This document shows positions 8,906 to 16,076 of a stretch of DNA of 45,432 nt, in pieces. The stretch covers positions 1 to 45,432 of the forward strand of contig JAKARW010000008.1 of assembly GCA_021819125.1 (NCBI GenBank). The letters run 5' to 3'. Below the pieces are notes generated by a model. It saw only the letters and a program-made list of their open reading frames with translations. It searched no databases and had not been told where the DNA came from. The first letter of the stretch is position 1. Each line of letters begins with the position of its first letter. Position numbers and translations under genes: made by a program. This DNA comes from Pseudomonadota bacterium. Its GTDB lineage: Bacteria > Pseudomonadota > Gammaproteobacteria > Acidiferrobacterales > Acidiferrobacteraceae.

Positions 8906-9002
8906 ACACCACGTCCGTCTTTATGGGGCTCAGGCGGTGCGATACGCACCACAATGGCCCCGCGCTTTATGTATCGCGACTGCACCTTCAAGGAGGTAGA
9001 AC

Positions 9003-9779
9003 ATGATCACAAGACGAGGTCTCTTCAAACAAGTAGGGGTCACGGCGATCGGAGCGGCCGTGGCTGGCAACGTGGCCGCGCGCACCACCATGCTACCGGA
9101 TCTGGAGCCGTCGTCGGCGCGCAGCCTGCGCGAGCTCACCAGGGCCCTGGCGCGCTCGCCACGCCGTCGCGACTTCAAGACCGTCCCCATGATCCTCACG
9201 AATCGCGATCAGTGGGACAGTGAGGCGCTGGATCTCGTGCTGCGCTACCGGGCCGGTTTGCGCCAAGTCTGGGACAATACCGCCATCGCAAGCCCTTGGC
9301 TCAATCTCATGCGCAATGCCATGAATACCCAGATCTGGTCATTTGGCCACCCAAACTTCCTGTGTGTATCGGCCACCCACGGATCGGCCCATCTTGCGCT
9401 CTACGATGCCTATATCTGGGACAAATACCATCTTGGCAAACTCACGAACGGCAAGGCCCCGACCAACAAATTCGTGAATGAACCTGAAGCTGCGCATGCC
9501 AACCCACGCGACTACGAGGATACCAGGGGTGTGTACTCCCCGCACGACAACAGCATACCGGTATTGCAGCGGCGCGGCGCGGTGTTTCTCGGCTGCCACA
9601 ATGAAGTCTGGGAGCTCACCATGAAGCTCCACAAAAAAGGCGTCAACCCCGACCACCTAAGCCACGCCCGCATGGCGGCGGAGTTCACCGACCACCTCAT
9701 CCCCGGGGTGGTCCTCACCCCCGGCATCGTGGGGACACTTCCGGAACTCGAGCTCGCCGGCTTTCAGTACGCGAAATAA
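9003..9779 (+). CDS. Tat-exported DsrE-like protein
   Basis: 258 residues with AAGGAGG upstream of ATG 9003. A twin-arginine signal TRRGLFKQVG and a short hydrophobic stretch (residues about 12-25) indicate folded export to the periplasm. The C-terminal half resembles periplasmic DsrE/DsrF-fold proteins: GAVFLGCHNEVWELTMKL with a single Cys at the place where the family has its FxVC, and PGVVLTPGIVGTLPELELAG at the end. The N-terminal 130 residues show no fold I recognise. The family often handles sulfane sulfur, but substrate is unknown here. Genes with this architecture are often annotated only as Tat-signal domain proteins. Confidence 0.65.
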   Translation: MITRRGLFKQVGVTAIGAAVAGNVAARTTMLPDLEPSSARSLRELTRALARSPRRRDFKTVPMILTNRDQWDSEALDLVLRYRAGLRQVWDNTAIASPWLNLMRNAMNTQIWSFGHPNFLCVSATHGSAHLALYDAYIWDKYHLGKLTNGKAPTNKFVNEPEAAHANPRDYEDTRGVYSPHDNSIPVLQRRGAVFLGCHNEVWELTMKLHKKGVNPDHLSHARMAAEFTDHLIPGVVLTPGIVGTLPELELAGFQYAK

Positions 9780-9793
9780 GCCGGCTTCCACCG

Positions 9794-10249
9794 CTAGCCC
9801 TCGGGCGCCTTGCCGGGGGCGCCGCCTATTCCCTCCTCGACCGCCTCCAGAATGGGACAGGAGCCATCGGTGTGGCGCCGGCAGTCGACAAGCAAGGTCT
9901 CGAGCACGGACTCCATGAAATGCAGCGCCTCACGCTTCTCGCGCAGCAACGCAAGCTTGCCTTCGGCCAGGCGCTGGATCTCGCCGCAGGTCGATGGATC
10001 GTCGGCTGACAACGCCAACATGTCGCCGATCTCGGTCAGCGTAAAGCCGAGGGTTTTCGCGTGCTTTATGAACTGGATGCGACGCACCATCGGTCCGGGA
10101 TAGCGGCGGATCCCGCCATAGGGCCGCGGCGGCTGCTTGATAAGACCACGGCGTTCATAAAAACGCACGGTCTCGACCGTCACGTCGGCGGCCCGGGCCA
10201 GATCGCCGATCGTCATCCCCGCTACCCTTTCCTTCTCTCGGTCTGTCAT
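9794..10249 (-). CDS. merR: MerR-family regulator, mercury type
   Basis: 151 residues with GAGGAG six bases before ATG 10249. An N-terminal winged HTH (MTIGDLARAADVTVETVRFY) is followed by a dimerisation helix. Three Cys residues (C88 in STCGE, C123 in VDCRR, C131 in GSCP) fall where Hg-responsive MerR proteins keep their metal ligands, so Hg(II) or a similar thiophilic metal is the likely effector. No merT, merP or merA is within the window. It is divergent from the secreted protein gene at 10417, which may be its target. A TAGAAT -10 candidate for merR lies at 10316-10321. Confidence 0.82.
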   Translation of the reverse strand: MTDREKERVAGMTIGDLARAADVTVETVRFYERRGLIKQPPRPYGGIRRYPGPMVRRIQFIKHAKTLGFTLTEIGDMLALSADDPSTCGEIQRLAEGKLALLREKREALHFMESVLETLLVDCRRHTDGSCPILEAVEEGIGGAPGKAPEG

Positions 10250-10349
10250 GGGTTACTCCTCGCACCACGGCCGGCGCGCCCACTACGAGGCCCAGCGGCC
10301 CCAGGATCTTTAAGTATTCTAGTCGCTTCCGAGGATCGGGGGATACGCC

Positions 10350-10378
10350 TTGCAGCCACGCCAGACGCGGCCTACCCT
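10350..10378 (+). promoter_or_regulatory. Candidate sigma-70 promoter
   Basis: TTGCAG at 10350-10355 and TACCCT at 10373-10378 are separated by 17 bases, upstream of the gene at 10417. Matches to consensus are modest, and no clear MerR dyad is seen between the elements. Confidence 0.3.
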
Positions 10379-10416
10379 TTAGAAAAACACCGCATTCGCG
10401 GGGGACGGGGAGGAGT

Positions 10417-11217
10417 ATGGGCCTTACACGAGCACTCATCGGGTTTATAGGGCTTTGGGGGATAACAACGGCGGCAGCGGCCTTGATCGGATCCCCGACA
10501 CCCGCCAACCCCTGCCCGATCGCCCAACGCTATTGCCGGGCAGGAGGCGCGGAATCCGGCGTTCCTCATGACTACCCACCGCGCGGCTTTTTGTTCCAAA
10601 TGCGCGCCCACTGTTCATTGACCATGATGCAACGACTGGCTCGCGGTCCGCAGCAGCTGTTCGGCCCTGGGTTTGCGCCCCGTCTCTGTAGCCTCATGAC
10701 CTCCTTCCTCGGCGCCACACCCGGCGAATGGCGCGCCCTTGTGATCGCGCAGATGAACGGCGGCAACCTGAAGACGACCGCCGCGGGGCGACAACTGATG
10801 CGTCAGCTCAAGGCCGTGGGCACCGCCCAACTGGCCCCGGCCCCAGCCGGCGGTCCATTTGCGCCATCCCCCACCGGCCCCTTGGGACAGATGTCGATCT
10901 CGCAGTCGGCCAGCGCCGCGCTTGCCCGCCGCTTGCGCATCGTGCGCGTCGCCTTGGAGCGGGCCGCCGTACGCAGGAACGGGGTACCGGTCAGACTTCC
11001 CACGGGTGTTTGTAGCGCGACCCTGATGCTTTCACCCAATGGCCGAATCCATCAAATGATGCGGCCGCATTGCTCGAACGCAGGCCTGCAAAATGCCTTC
11101 TGGCAGGCGGTGTTCATGCGTGGTCCACTGCTCGCGCTCTCCGGCTCGACACCCCGCCGTGTTTATGTGCGCGTCGTCGCGCCATTGGCGGAACCCGGCT
11201 TAGGCTTGGGGCGTTAG
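10417..11217 (+). CDS. Secreted protein of unknown function with TonB-C-like C-terminus
   Basis: 266 residues. Residues about 5-25 form a Sec signal peptide (hydrophobic, small residues before the cut). The mature part has several Cys (C33, C40 and later HC, LC pairs), which may form disulfides. The last 65 residues (GVCSATLMLSPNGRI, then NAFWQAVFMRGPLLALSG and VYVRVVAPL) resemble the TonB C-terminal fold: a beta strand, helix, and paired strands. No TonB transmembrane anchor and proline-rich stalk is present. It is divergently transcribed from merR. GGGGAGG lies just upstream of ATG 10417. Function unknown. Confidence 0.6.
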   Translation: MGLTRALIGFIGLWGITTAAAALIGSPTPANPCPIAQRYCRAGGAESGVPHDYPPRGFLFQMRAHCSLTMMQRLARGPQQLFGPGFAPRLCSLMTSFLGATPGEWRALVIAQMNGGNLKTTAAGRQLMRQLKAVGTAQLAPAPAGGPFAPSPTGPLGQMSISQSASAALARRLRIVRVALERAAVRRNGVPVRLPTGVCSATLMLSPNGRIHQMMRPHCSNAGLQNAFWQAVFMRGPLLALSGSTPRRVYVRVVAPLAEPGLGLGR

Positions 11218-11494
11218 CCGCCGCCCGGAACACGTGGATCGTACGGGTACAAGGGCGCCCATCGAAGGCGCCTTTAAGGTCTCACGGTGCCCGCGAATCG
11301 AAGCCGGCCCCGCTTGAGTCGCGTCCATGGTTAACGCGTGGGCCGAATGTATCTAGGGGCGGCAGGCCTTAAACGACATCGCGGAAATACCCCTTACGGC
11401 CACGCCCATCGCGCATCGAATGGATTCGAGGGCTTTCGCAAAGGATCGGGCTCACACGCCTTTCTATAGCGGGCCTTCGCCGGCCCCGACACGG

Positions 11495-12028
11495 TTAGGC
11501 CGGTTGCGCCTCGAGACGCTTTACCATGGGGATCAGCTTGGTATGGAGCTTTCGGTAGCTGATGGGTCCTATGAACTTGTAGGCGATGATCCCTTGCTTA
11601 TCGACGACAAAGGTCTCGGGGACGCCGTAGATGCCCCAATTGATCGCGGTCATCCCGCGCTTATCCGTGACGATCATCGAATACGGGTCGCCGAAGGCGT
11701 TCAGATAGTGATGCAGGCCCTGGGGGGTATCCTTGTAATCGACGCCCACCAGGCGCACGAGATGCAGAGTGTGAAGCCGCATGAGGTTTGGCATCTCTTG
11801 CTTGCAACTCACGCACCATGACGCAAAGATATTCAAAAGCGTCACATGCCCCTTCAAGTCGGCATTGTTCAGGTAAACATCCGGGGTCGCGGCGAGCGGC
11901 AGAGAAAATGTCGGCATGGGTTTGCCGATGAGCGGCGAGGGGATGTAGGTGGGGTTCAAGAATAGCCCACGCCCGAGCGCTACCCCGATCGCGATAAAGA
12001 GCGCCACGGGGATCAGGAATTTCTTCAC
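11495..12028 (-). CDS. ccmG: Thiol:disulfide oxidoreductase CcmG/DsbE
   Basis: 177 residues, thioredoxin fold facing the periplasm, held by an N-terminal TM helix (residues 4-23). The active site is WCVSC (C72/C75). In cytochrome c maturation it reduces apocytochrome or CcmH thiols before haem ligation. It starts at GTG 12028, overlapping the ccmE stop as GTGA. It is last in the operon rather than in the usual place between ccmF and ccmH. Confidence 0.92.
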   Translation of the reverse strand: MKKFLIPVALFIAIGVALGRGLFLNPTYIPSPLIGKPMPTFSLPLAATPDVYLNNADLKGHVTLLNIFASWCVSCKQEMPNLMRLHTLHLVRLVGVDYKDTPQGLHHYLNAFGDPYSMIVTDKRGMTAINWGIYGVPETFVVDKQGIIAYKFIGPISYRKLHTKLIPMVKRLEAQPA

Positions 12029-12468
12029 GAGAGCGCGGCCTTGGCTTTGGCGGCCATCGAGCGCTTCAACTCGGCGGCCACATCCGGCGGCATGTAGTTG
12101 GCGCCGTGCTTCGCGAGCACCTGGCTTGCCATGAAGGTCGTGGTGCCCACGCGCCGGCCCTGGACCACGACGCCCTGCCCCTGCCGGAAGAGATCCGGAA
12201 GGATACCCGTATAGTGGATCACCATGCTGTGACGCAAATCGGTGAGTACGAAGGTCGTGTGCAACCCATCTTTCTTGATACTACCCTTCTTAACAATGCC
12301 ACCCAGACGAAACACCCCATGACTCGGGGCCTTGCCCTCGAGAACCTGCGTGGGGGAATAGAAAAACACGAGATTATGCCGAAACGCCGTTAACACCAAC
12401 CATACCGCGACGCTCACGCCCGCCAGTCCAACCAGGACGAACACGAGTCTTTTATTCTGTTTCCTCAT
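12025..12468 (-). CDS. ccmE: Cytochrome c haem chaperone CcmE
   Basis: 147 residues: an N-terminal TM helix (about 8-27) and a periplasmic OB-fold. The haem-binding His121 is in LAKHGANYMPP with Tyr125, the family signature. It carries haem covalently from CcmABCD to CcmF. I chose ATG 12468 because GAGGAGGA lies just upstream; this overlaps ccmD by 17 bases. Confidence 0.93.
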   Translation of the reverse strand: MRKQNKRLVFVLVGLAGVSVAVWLVLTAFRHNLVFFYSPTQVLEGKAPSHGVFRLGGIVKKGSIKKDGLHTTFVLTDLRHSMVIHYTGILPDLFRQGQGVVVQGRRVGTTTFMASQVLAKHGANYMPPDVAAELKRSMAAKAKAALS

Positions 12469-12637
12469 ACATATCCTCCTCGTCGTCATCCTGGTTGCGG
12501 CGCAGCCGCTCCCACAACCTGCGCTTTTGGATCAAGGGCTGCACGACGTTTAAAAAGACCATGAGGCCGGCAAAGCCATAGGCTGCCCAAATAAACACCG
12601 CGAAGCGCCCCATTTGCAAAAAAGCCGGCAGGGTCAT
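12452..12637 (-). CDS. ccmD: Haem exporter protein CcmD
   Basis: 61 residues with one TM helix (about 10-32) and a charged cytoplasmic tail (QKRRLWERLRR, then an acidic run). Size, topology and position between ccmC and ccmE identify CcmD, which helps release holo-CcmE from CcmABC. It overlaps the ccmC stop as ATGA. Confidence 0.88.
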   Translation of the reverse strand: MTLPAFLQMGRFAVFIWAAYGFAGLMVFLNVVQPLIQKRRLWERLRRNQDDDEEDMYEETE

Positions 12638-13371
12638 GGACGCGACTCGACGAGTTTACGGACCCAGTCCGCGCGGCGCTCGCGCCAGAGGATCTCGTTG
12701 CGCGCGCGCACACACAGCATGGTCAGGTAAAAAAACATGAACCCGATCGACATGACGATGAGCGGAATCAACATCGTGATATAGATCTTCGGTTGGCTCG
12801 TCAGGGTCAGCGACGCCGGCTGATGCAGGGTATGCCACCAATACACCGAATAATGAATGATCGGAATATTCACAACCCCCACGATCGCGAGAATGGCGCT
12901 CGCGTGCGCCGCGCGGCGCGCATCATCGATGCTCGCCTGAAGCGCCATATAACCGACATAGAGGAAAAACAAAACAAGCTCCGAGGTAAGCCGCGCATCC
13001 CATACCCAATAGGTGCCCCACATTGGCTTGCCCCACAACGAACCGGTCACGAGCGCGGTCAAGGTAAATGACGCCCCAAGGGGTGCCGTCACCTTGGCGA
13101 GGATATCGGCCAGACGGATGTTCCATATGTAGCCGGCGGCGGCGAACAGCGCCATGATCATATAGGCCATCATCGACATCCACGCATTCGGCACATGGAT
13201 GAACATGATGCGATAGGCATTGCCCTGCTGGTAGTCGGGCGGCGCCCAATAGAGACCGAGGTAGAGACCCGAGACAAACAACAAAGTCGTCAGGGTCGCA
13301 AACCATGGCGTGAGCGTCCCTGCGAGTTCATAGAACCGCTTGGGCGCCGCGTATTTGTGGACAAGCTTCAT
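12634..13371 (-). CDS. ccmC: Haem exporter protein CcmC
   Basis: 245 residues with six predicted TM helices. The WWD-type motif GTYWVWDARLT identifies CcmC, which presents haem to CcmE at the outer face of the inner membrane. I chose ATG 13371, which shares a base with the ccmB stop (TGATG); a 13-codon extension would sit inside ccmB. Conserved His residues HVPNAW and HYSVYWWH are the usual axial haem ligands. Confidence 0.94.
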   Translation of the reverse strand: MKLVHKYAAPKRFYELAGTLTPWFATLTTLLFVSGLYLGLYWAPPDYQQGNAYRIMFIHVPNAWMSMMAYMIMALFAAAGYIWNIRLADILAKVTAPLGASFTLTALVTGSLWGKPMWGTYWVWDARLTSELVLFFLYVGYMALQASIDDARRAAHASAILAIVGVVNIPIIHYSVYWWHTLHQPASLTLTSQPKIYITMLIPLIVMSIGFMFFYLTMLCVRARNEILWRERRADWVRKLVESRP

Positions 13372-14054
13372 CAATCGAGTGATACACGCAAGGCGGCTGA
13401 ACTTGCCCATGGGGCAAAACTTAAAGCCAGCGCCAAAAACGCCCCCAGTAACGATAAATGCGCAACTGACGCGAAGCCCTGTCCCGCTGATGCGGCAACC
13501 GCCTCCGCGCCGAATATCAGGACCGGAGTATACAATGGCAGCACCAGAAGAGAAACCAGTACGCCACCGCCTCGCACCCCGAGCGTCAGCGCCGCCGGGA
13601 TCGCACCGATCAAAGTCAGAGTCGGCGTGCCAAGCAAAAGCGAGCCCACGAGCGTCCCTATCGCCTTGGTCGGCAGCGCCATCTGCACCGCAAGCAGCGG
13701 CGACAAAAGCGCAAGCGGCAGCCCCGTCAGCACCCAGTGCGCAGCGATCTTGGCAAGTACCATTGCAGACAGCGGATAGGGACTCATAAGAAGCTGCTCT
13801 AGGCTACCATCCTGATAATCGCTCGCAAAAAGGTGGTTCAGTGACAAAGTGGTCGCGAGCAGCGCCGCCACCCACAAAACCCCCGGGGCCACCAACATCA
13901 ACTCGCGGCGCTCGGGCCCTATCGCCAACGGAAACAAAGTCGTGACGATCACAAAAAACACAAGCGCGGCCATGACCTCGGTACTGCGCCGCCAAAACAC
14001 CAGCAGTTCGCGCAGAAACACGGCGCGCATGGCGCCCAACAGGCCTCCCGTCAT
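13371..14054 (-). CDS. ccmB: Haem exporter protein CcmB (ABC permease)
   Basis: 227 residues, about six TM helices, with the CcmB N-terminal FLRELLVFWRR and the FASDYQDGSLEQLLMSP loop. It is the permease partner of CcmA. ATG 14054 overlaps the ccmA stop (ATGA) and has AGGAAA upstream. Confidence 0.94.
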   Translation of the reverse strand: MTGGLLGAMRAVFLRELLVFWRRSTEVMAALVFFVIVTTLFPLAIGPERRELMLVAPGVLWVAALLATTLSLNHLFASDYQDGSLEQLLMSPYPLSAMVLAKIAAHWVLTGLPLALLSPLLAVQMALPTKAIGTLVGSLLLGTPTLTLIGAIPAALTLGVRGGGVLVSLLVLPLYTPVLIFGAEAVAASAGQGFASVAHLSLLGAFLALALSFAPWASSAALRVSLD

Positions 14055-14695
14055 CGCCGTTTCCTGCAATAGCGGGCAAGCTCAAAGTCGCGGATGCCCG
14101 GCAGGTCGAAGGCCTGATGCGACACAACCAACGCAAGTCCGCCTGCCGCCATGTGCTCTCCAATCAAAGACGATAAACTTACGACTGATGCCACATCGAG
14201 GGCCGTAAACGGCTCATCGAGCACCCACAACAGTCGGCGCAACACTAGCAATCGCGCCAACGCCAGGCGCCGTTTCTGTCCCTGTGACAAGTGGCGCGCG
14301 GGACGGTCGGCCTGCGCGCGCAGACCGACGCGCTCCAGGGCCTCGCCCTCGCTCAGTCCCGCGTGGTTTTGGCGCGTGAACACGTGGCTTGCCAGGCGCA
14401 GGTTCTCGGATGCGGTCAGCTCACCCTGGATTCCGTTCAAGTGCCCGACATAGGCGACCTCGGCTGTGAAATCCTCGGCCAGATCCGAGACCCGCTCGCC
14501 ACGCCAGCGGATCTCCCCACGCATGGGCCGCGACAGCCCGCACAAGGCGCGCAGCAACGTAGTCTTACCAAGACCGTTCGGCCCTCGCACATGCAGGGCC
14601 TCGCCGGCATCGAGCGTAAGCGACAATCCCGCAAACAGCGTCCGGTCCCCGCGCACACACGACAGTCCATGCACAGAAAACAAAGGATCGCTCAT
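14051..14695 (-). CDS. ccmA: Haem exporter ATP-binding protein CcmA
   Basis: 214 residues, ABC ATPase: Walker A GPNGLGKTT (about 38-46), signature LSQGQKRRLALARLL, Walker B LLWVLDEPFTALD. ATP hydrolysis powers release of holo-CcmE from CcmC. The start overlaps the ccmI stop (ATGA). Confidence 0.95.
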   Translation of the reverse strand: MSDPLFSVHGLSCVRGDRTLFAGLSLTLDAGEALHVRGPNGLGKTTLLRALCGLSRPMRGEIRWRGERVSDLAEDFTAEVAYVGHLNGIQGELTASENLRLASHVFTRQNHAGLSEGEALERVGLRAQADRPARHLSQGQKRRLALARLLVLRRLLWVLDEPFTALDVASVVSLSSLIGEHMAAGGLALVVSHQAFDLPGIRDFELARYCRKRR

Positions 14696-15618
14696 GGAGT
14701 GGCCGCTGGCGCCTGAGGCCCCGCGCCCGCAGGCGCCCGTCCGTGCTCGGCCGCGAGGATCGCCCGGATCTTGCTTACCGCGGTCGTGACACCGTTACGC
14801 GCCTTGCTGCCTGGAGGCAGCTCTTTCTCGAGCTTCGCCCAATACATCAAAGTTTTATGAAAATGATGGCGGTTATAGGAGGCAAGCCCGAGGAACCATA
14901 ACGCATCTTGCTGATGCGAATCCTGCTTATAGAGGCGGCGGAACAAAGTATACACCCGCCCCGTGGTCTTGGTCGGGTGCGCGGAATACAAAATCCACGC
15001 GTAATTGGCAAGCACCGCCTCATCGTCGGGGGCCAGATGATAGGCGCGCGCATAGGCGGCACGGGCACCTTTCAGGTTCCCCAACACGACATTGGCGCGC
15101 GCAAGTTCCAACCAGCCGGCGGTATCGCGCGGATGATGGACCAGGTGACGTCGCAGCCTGGCCACCATGCTAAGGATCATGGGCGGGAATCCGTGGACGC
15201 CGCTCACTCTCCCTTTGGCATTGAGCGTCGCGAAGGTCAGCAACGCCGGCCTATTCTGCCAATAGTCCATCCCGGCCGCGGCCGTCGTGAGCACCACCAG
15301 GAGCCCCACCAACACGGCGCCACGGCGCCGCAGCTTGTCAGGACCGGCCGGCGCCGCCCCTTTCCCCGCCTCCAGTGCTCGCAAGGTTTCGGCCAACGCA
15401 TATTTGAGGCGCGCCGTTTCCTCGCGGGCCACCGATTCGTCTATGCGCCCGTCGCTTCGGTCCGACTCGATCTCGCGAAGCTGTTTTAGCGTCTCCTCGC
15501 GGGTGAGTTCCAGGGCGAGGCGGTCCCCTTCAACCGCAGCGCGCCCCTTGATGGGGCGCGTCAAAAACCACGCCGAGAACAAGGCGAGAACCGCCGACAA
15601 CACGATAATGACGAACAT
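14692..15618 (-). CDS. ccmI: Cytochrome c assembly protein CcmI (TPR)
   Basis: 308 residues. Two N-terminal TM helices (residues 1-19 and about 97-115) flank a cytoplasmic coiled segment rich in Glu and Arg, followed by a periplasmic TPR-like domain (RDTAGWLELARANVVLGN and later repeats). CcmI binds apocytochrome C-termini and hands them to CcmFH. ATG 15618 has GGAG upstream; the longer frame lies inside ccmH. The final 20 residues are Ala/Pro rich. Confidence 0.88.
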   Translation of the reverse strand: MFVIIVLSAVLALFSAWFLTRPIKGRAAVEGDRLALELTREETLKQLREIESDRSDGRIDESVAREETARLKYALAETLRALEAGKGAAPAGPDKLRRRGAVLVGLLVVLTTAAAGMDYWQNRPALLTFATLNAKGRVSGVHGFPPMILSMVARLRRHLVHHPRDTAGWLELARANVVLGNLKGARAAYARAYHLAPDDEAVLANYAWILYSAHPTKTTGRVYTLFRRLYKQDSHQQDALWFLGLASYNRHHFHKTLMYWAKLEKELPPGSKARNGVTTAVSKIRAILAAEHGRAPAGAGPQAPAATP

Positions 15619-15620
15619 AA

Positions 15621-16076
15621 CTACTCCTGACGCGTAAGGGCCTCGATGCGGGCTTGGTCTTCCGGTCCCAGCTCCGGGGCCGATGGAGGCATGGGCGCAT
15701 GCGCGCGCCGCCGCATCACCGCGATGGCGACCCCGCCGAACGCCGCGGCCAAAGCAAACGGCCATATCCACAAAATGGCGCCAAGCGGGTCAAAGGGGGG
15801 CTTCAGCAGAATGTAATCGCCGTAGCGCTTCACGAAATACGCGCGAATCTGGGCCGGCGTCTCCCCGGCGCGCAGCTTCTGGCGGATGAGCTTGCGCATG
15901 TCGCGGGCAAGGCCCGCCTGGGAAACCGCTAGCGACTCCGCCTGGCAGACCGTGCACCGCAGCTTACTTGCAATCGCGATCTCGCGGCGATGTATCACGC
16001 TCTCGTGCACCACGGTCGCGGCCATGCTCGGCACAAGCCACGCCCACAAAAGGACCATCCACGTCAGGCGCCTCAT
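15621..16076 (-). CDS. ccmH: Cytochrome c maturation protein CcmH
   Basis: 151 residues: signal or TM helix (1-20), the thiol motif LRCTVCQ (C41/C44), a three-helix domain, and a C-terminal TM anchor (about 108-127). It reduces apocytochrome CxxCH thiols together with CcmG. ATG 16076 overlaps the ccmF stop as ATGA. This is the short CcmH; the TPR part is encoded separately as ccmI. Confidence 0.93.
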   Translation of the reverse strand: MRRLTWMVLLWAWLVPSMAATVVHESVIHRREIAIASKLRCTVCQAESLAVSQAGLARDMRKLIRQKLRAGETPAQIRAYFVKRYGDYILLKPPFDPLGAILWIWPFALAAAFGGVAIAVMRRRAHAPMPPSAPELGPEDQARIEALTRQE

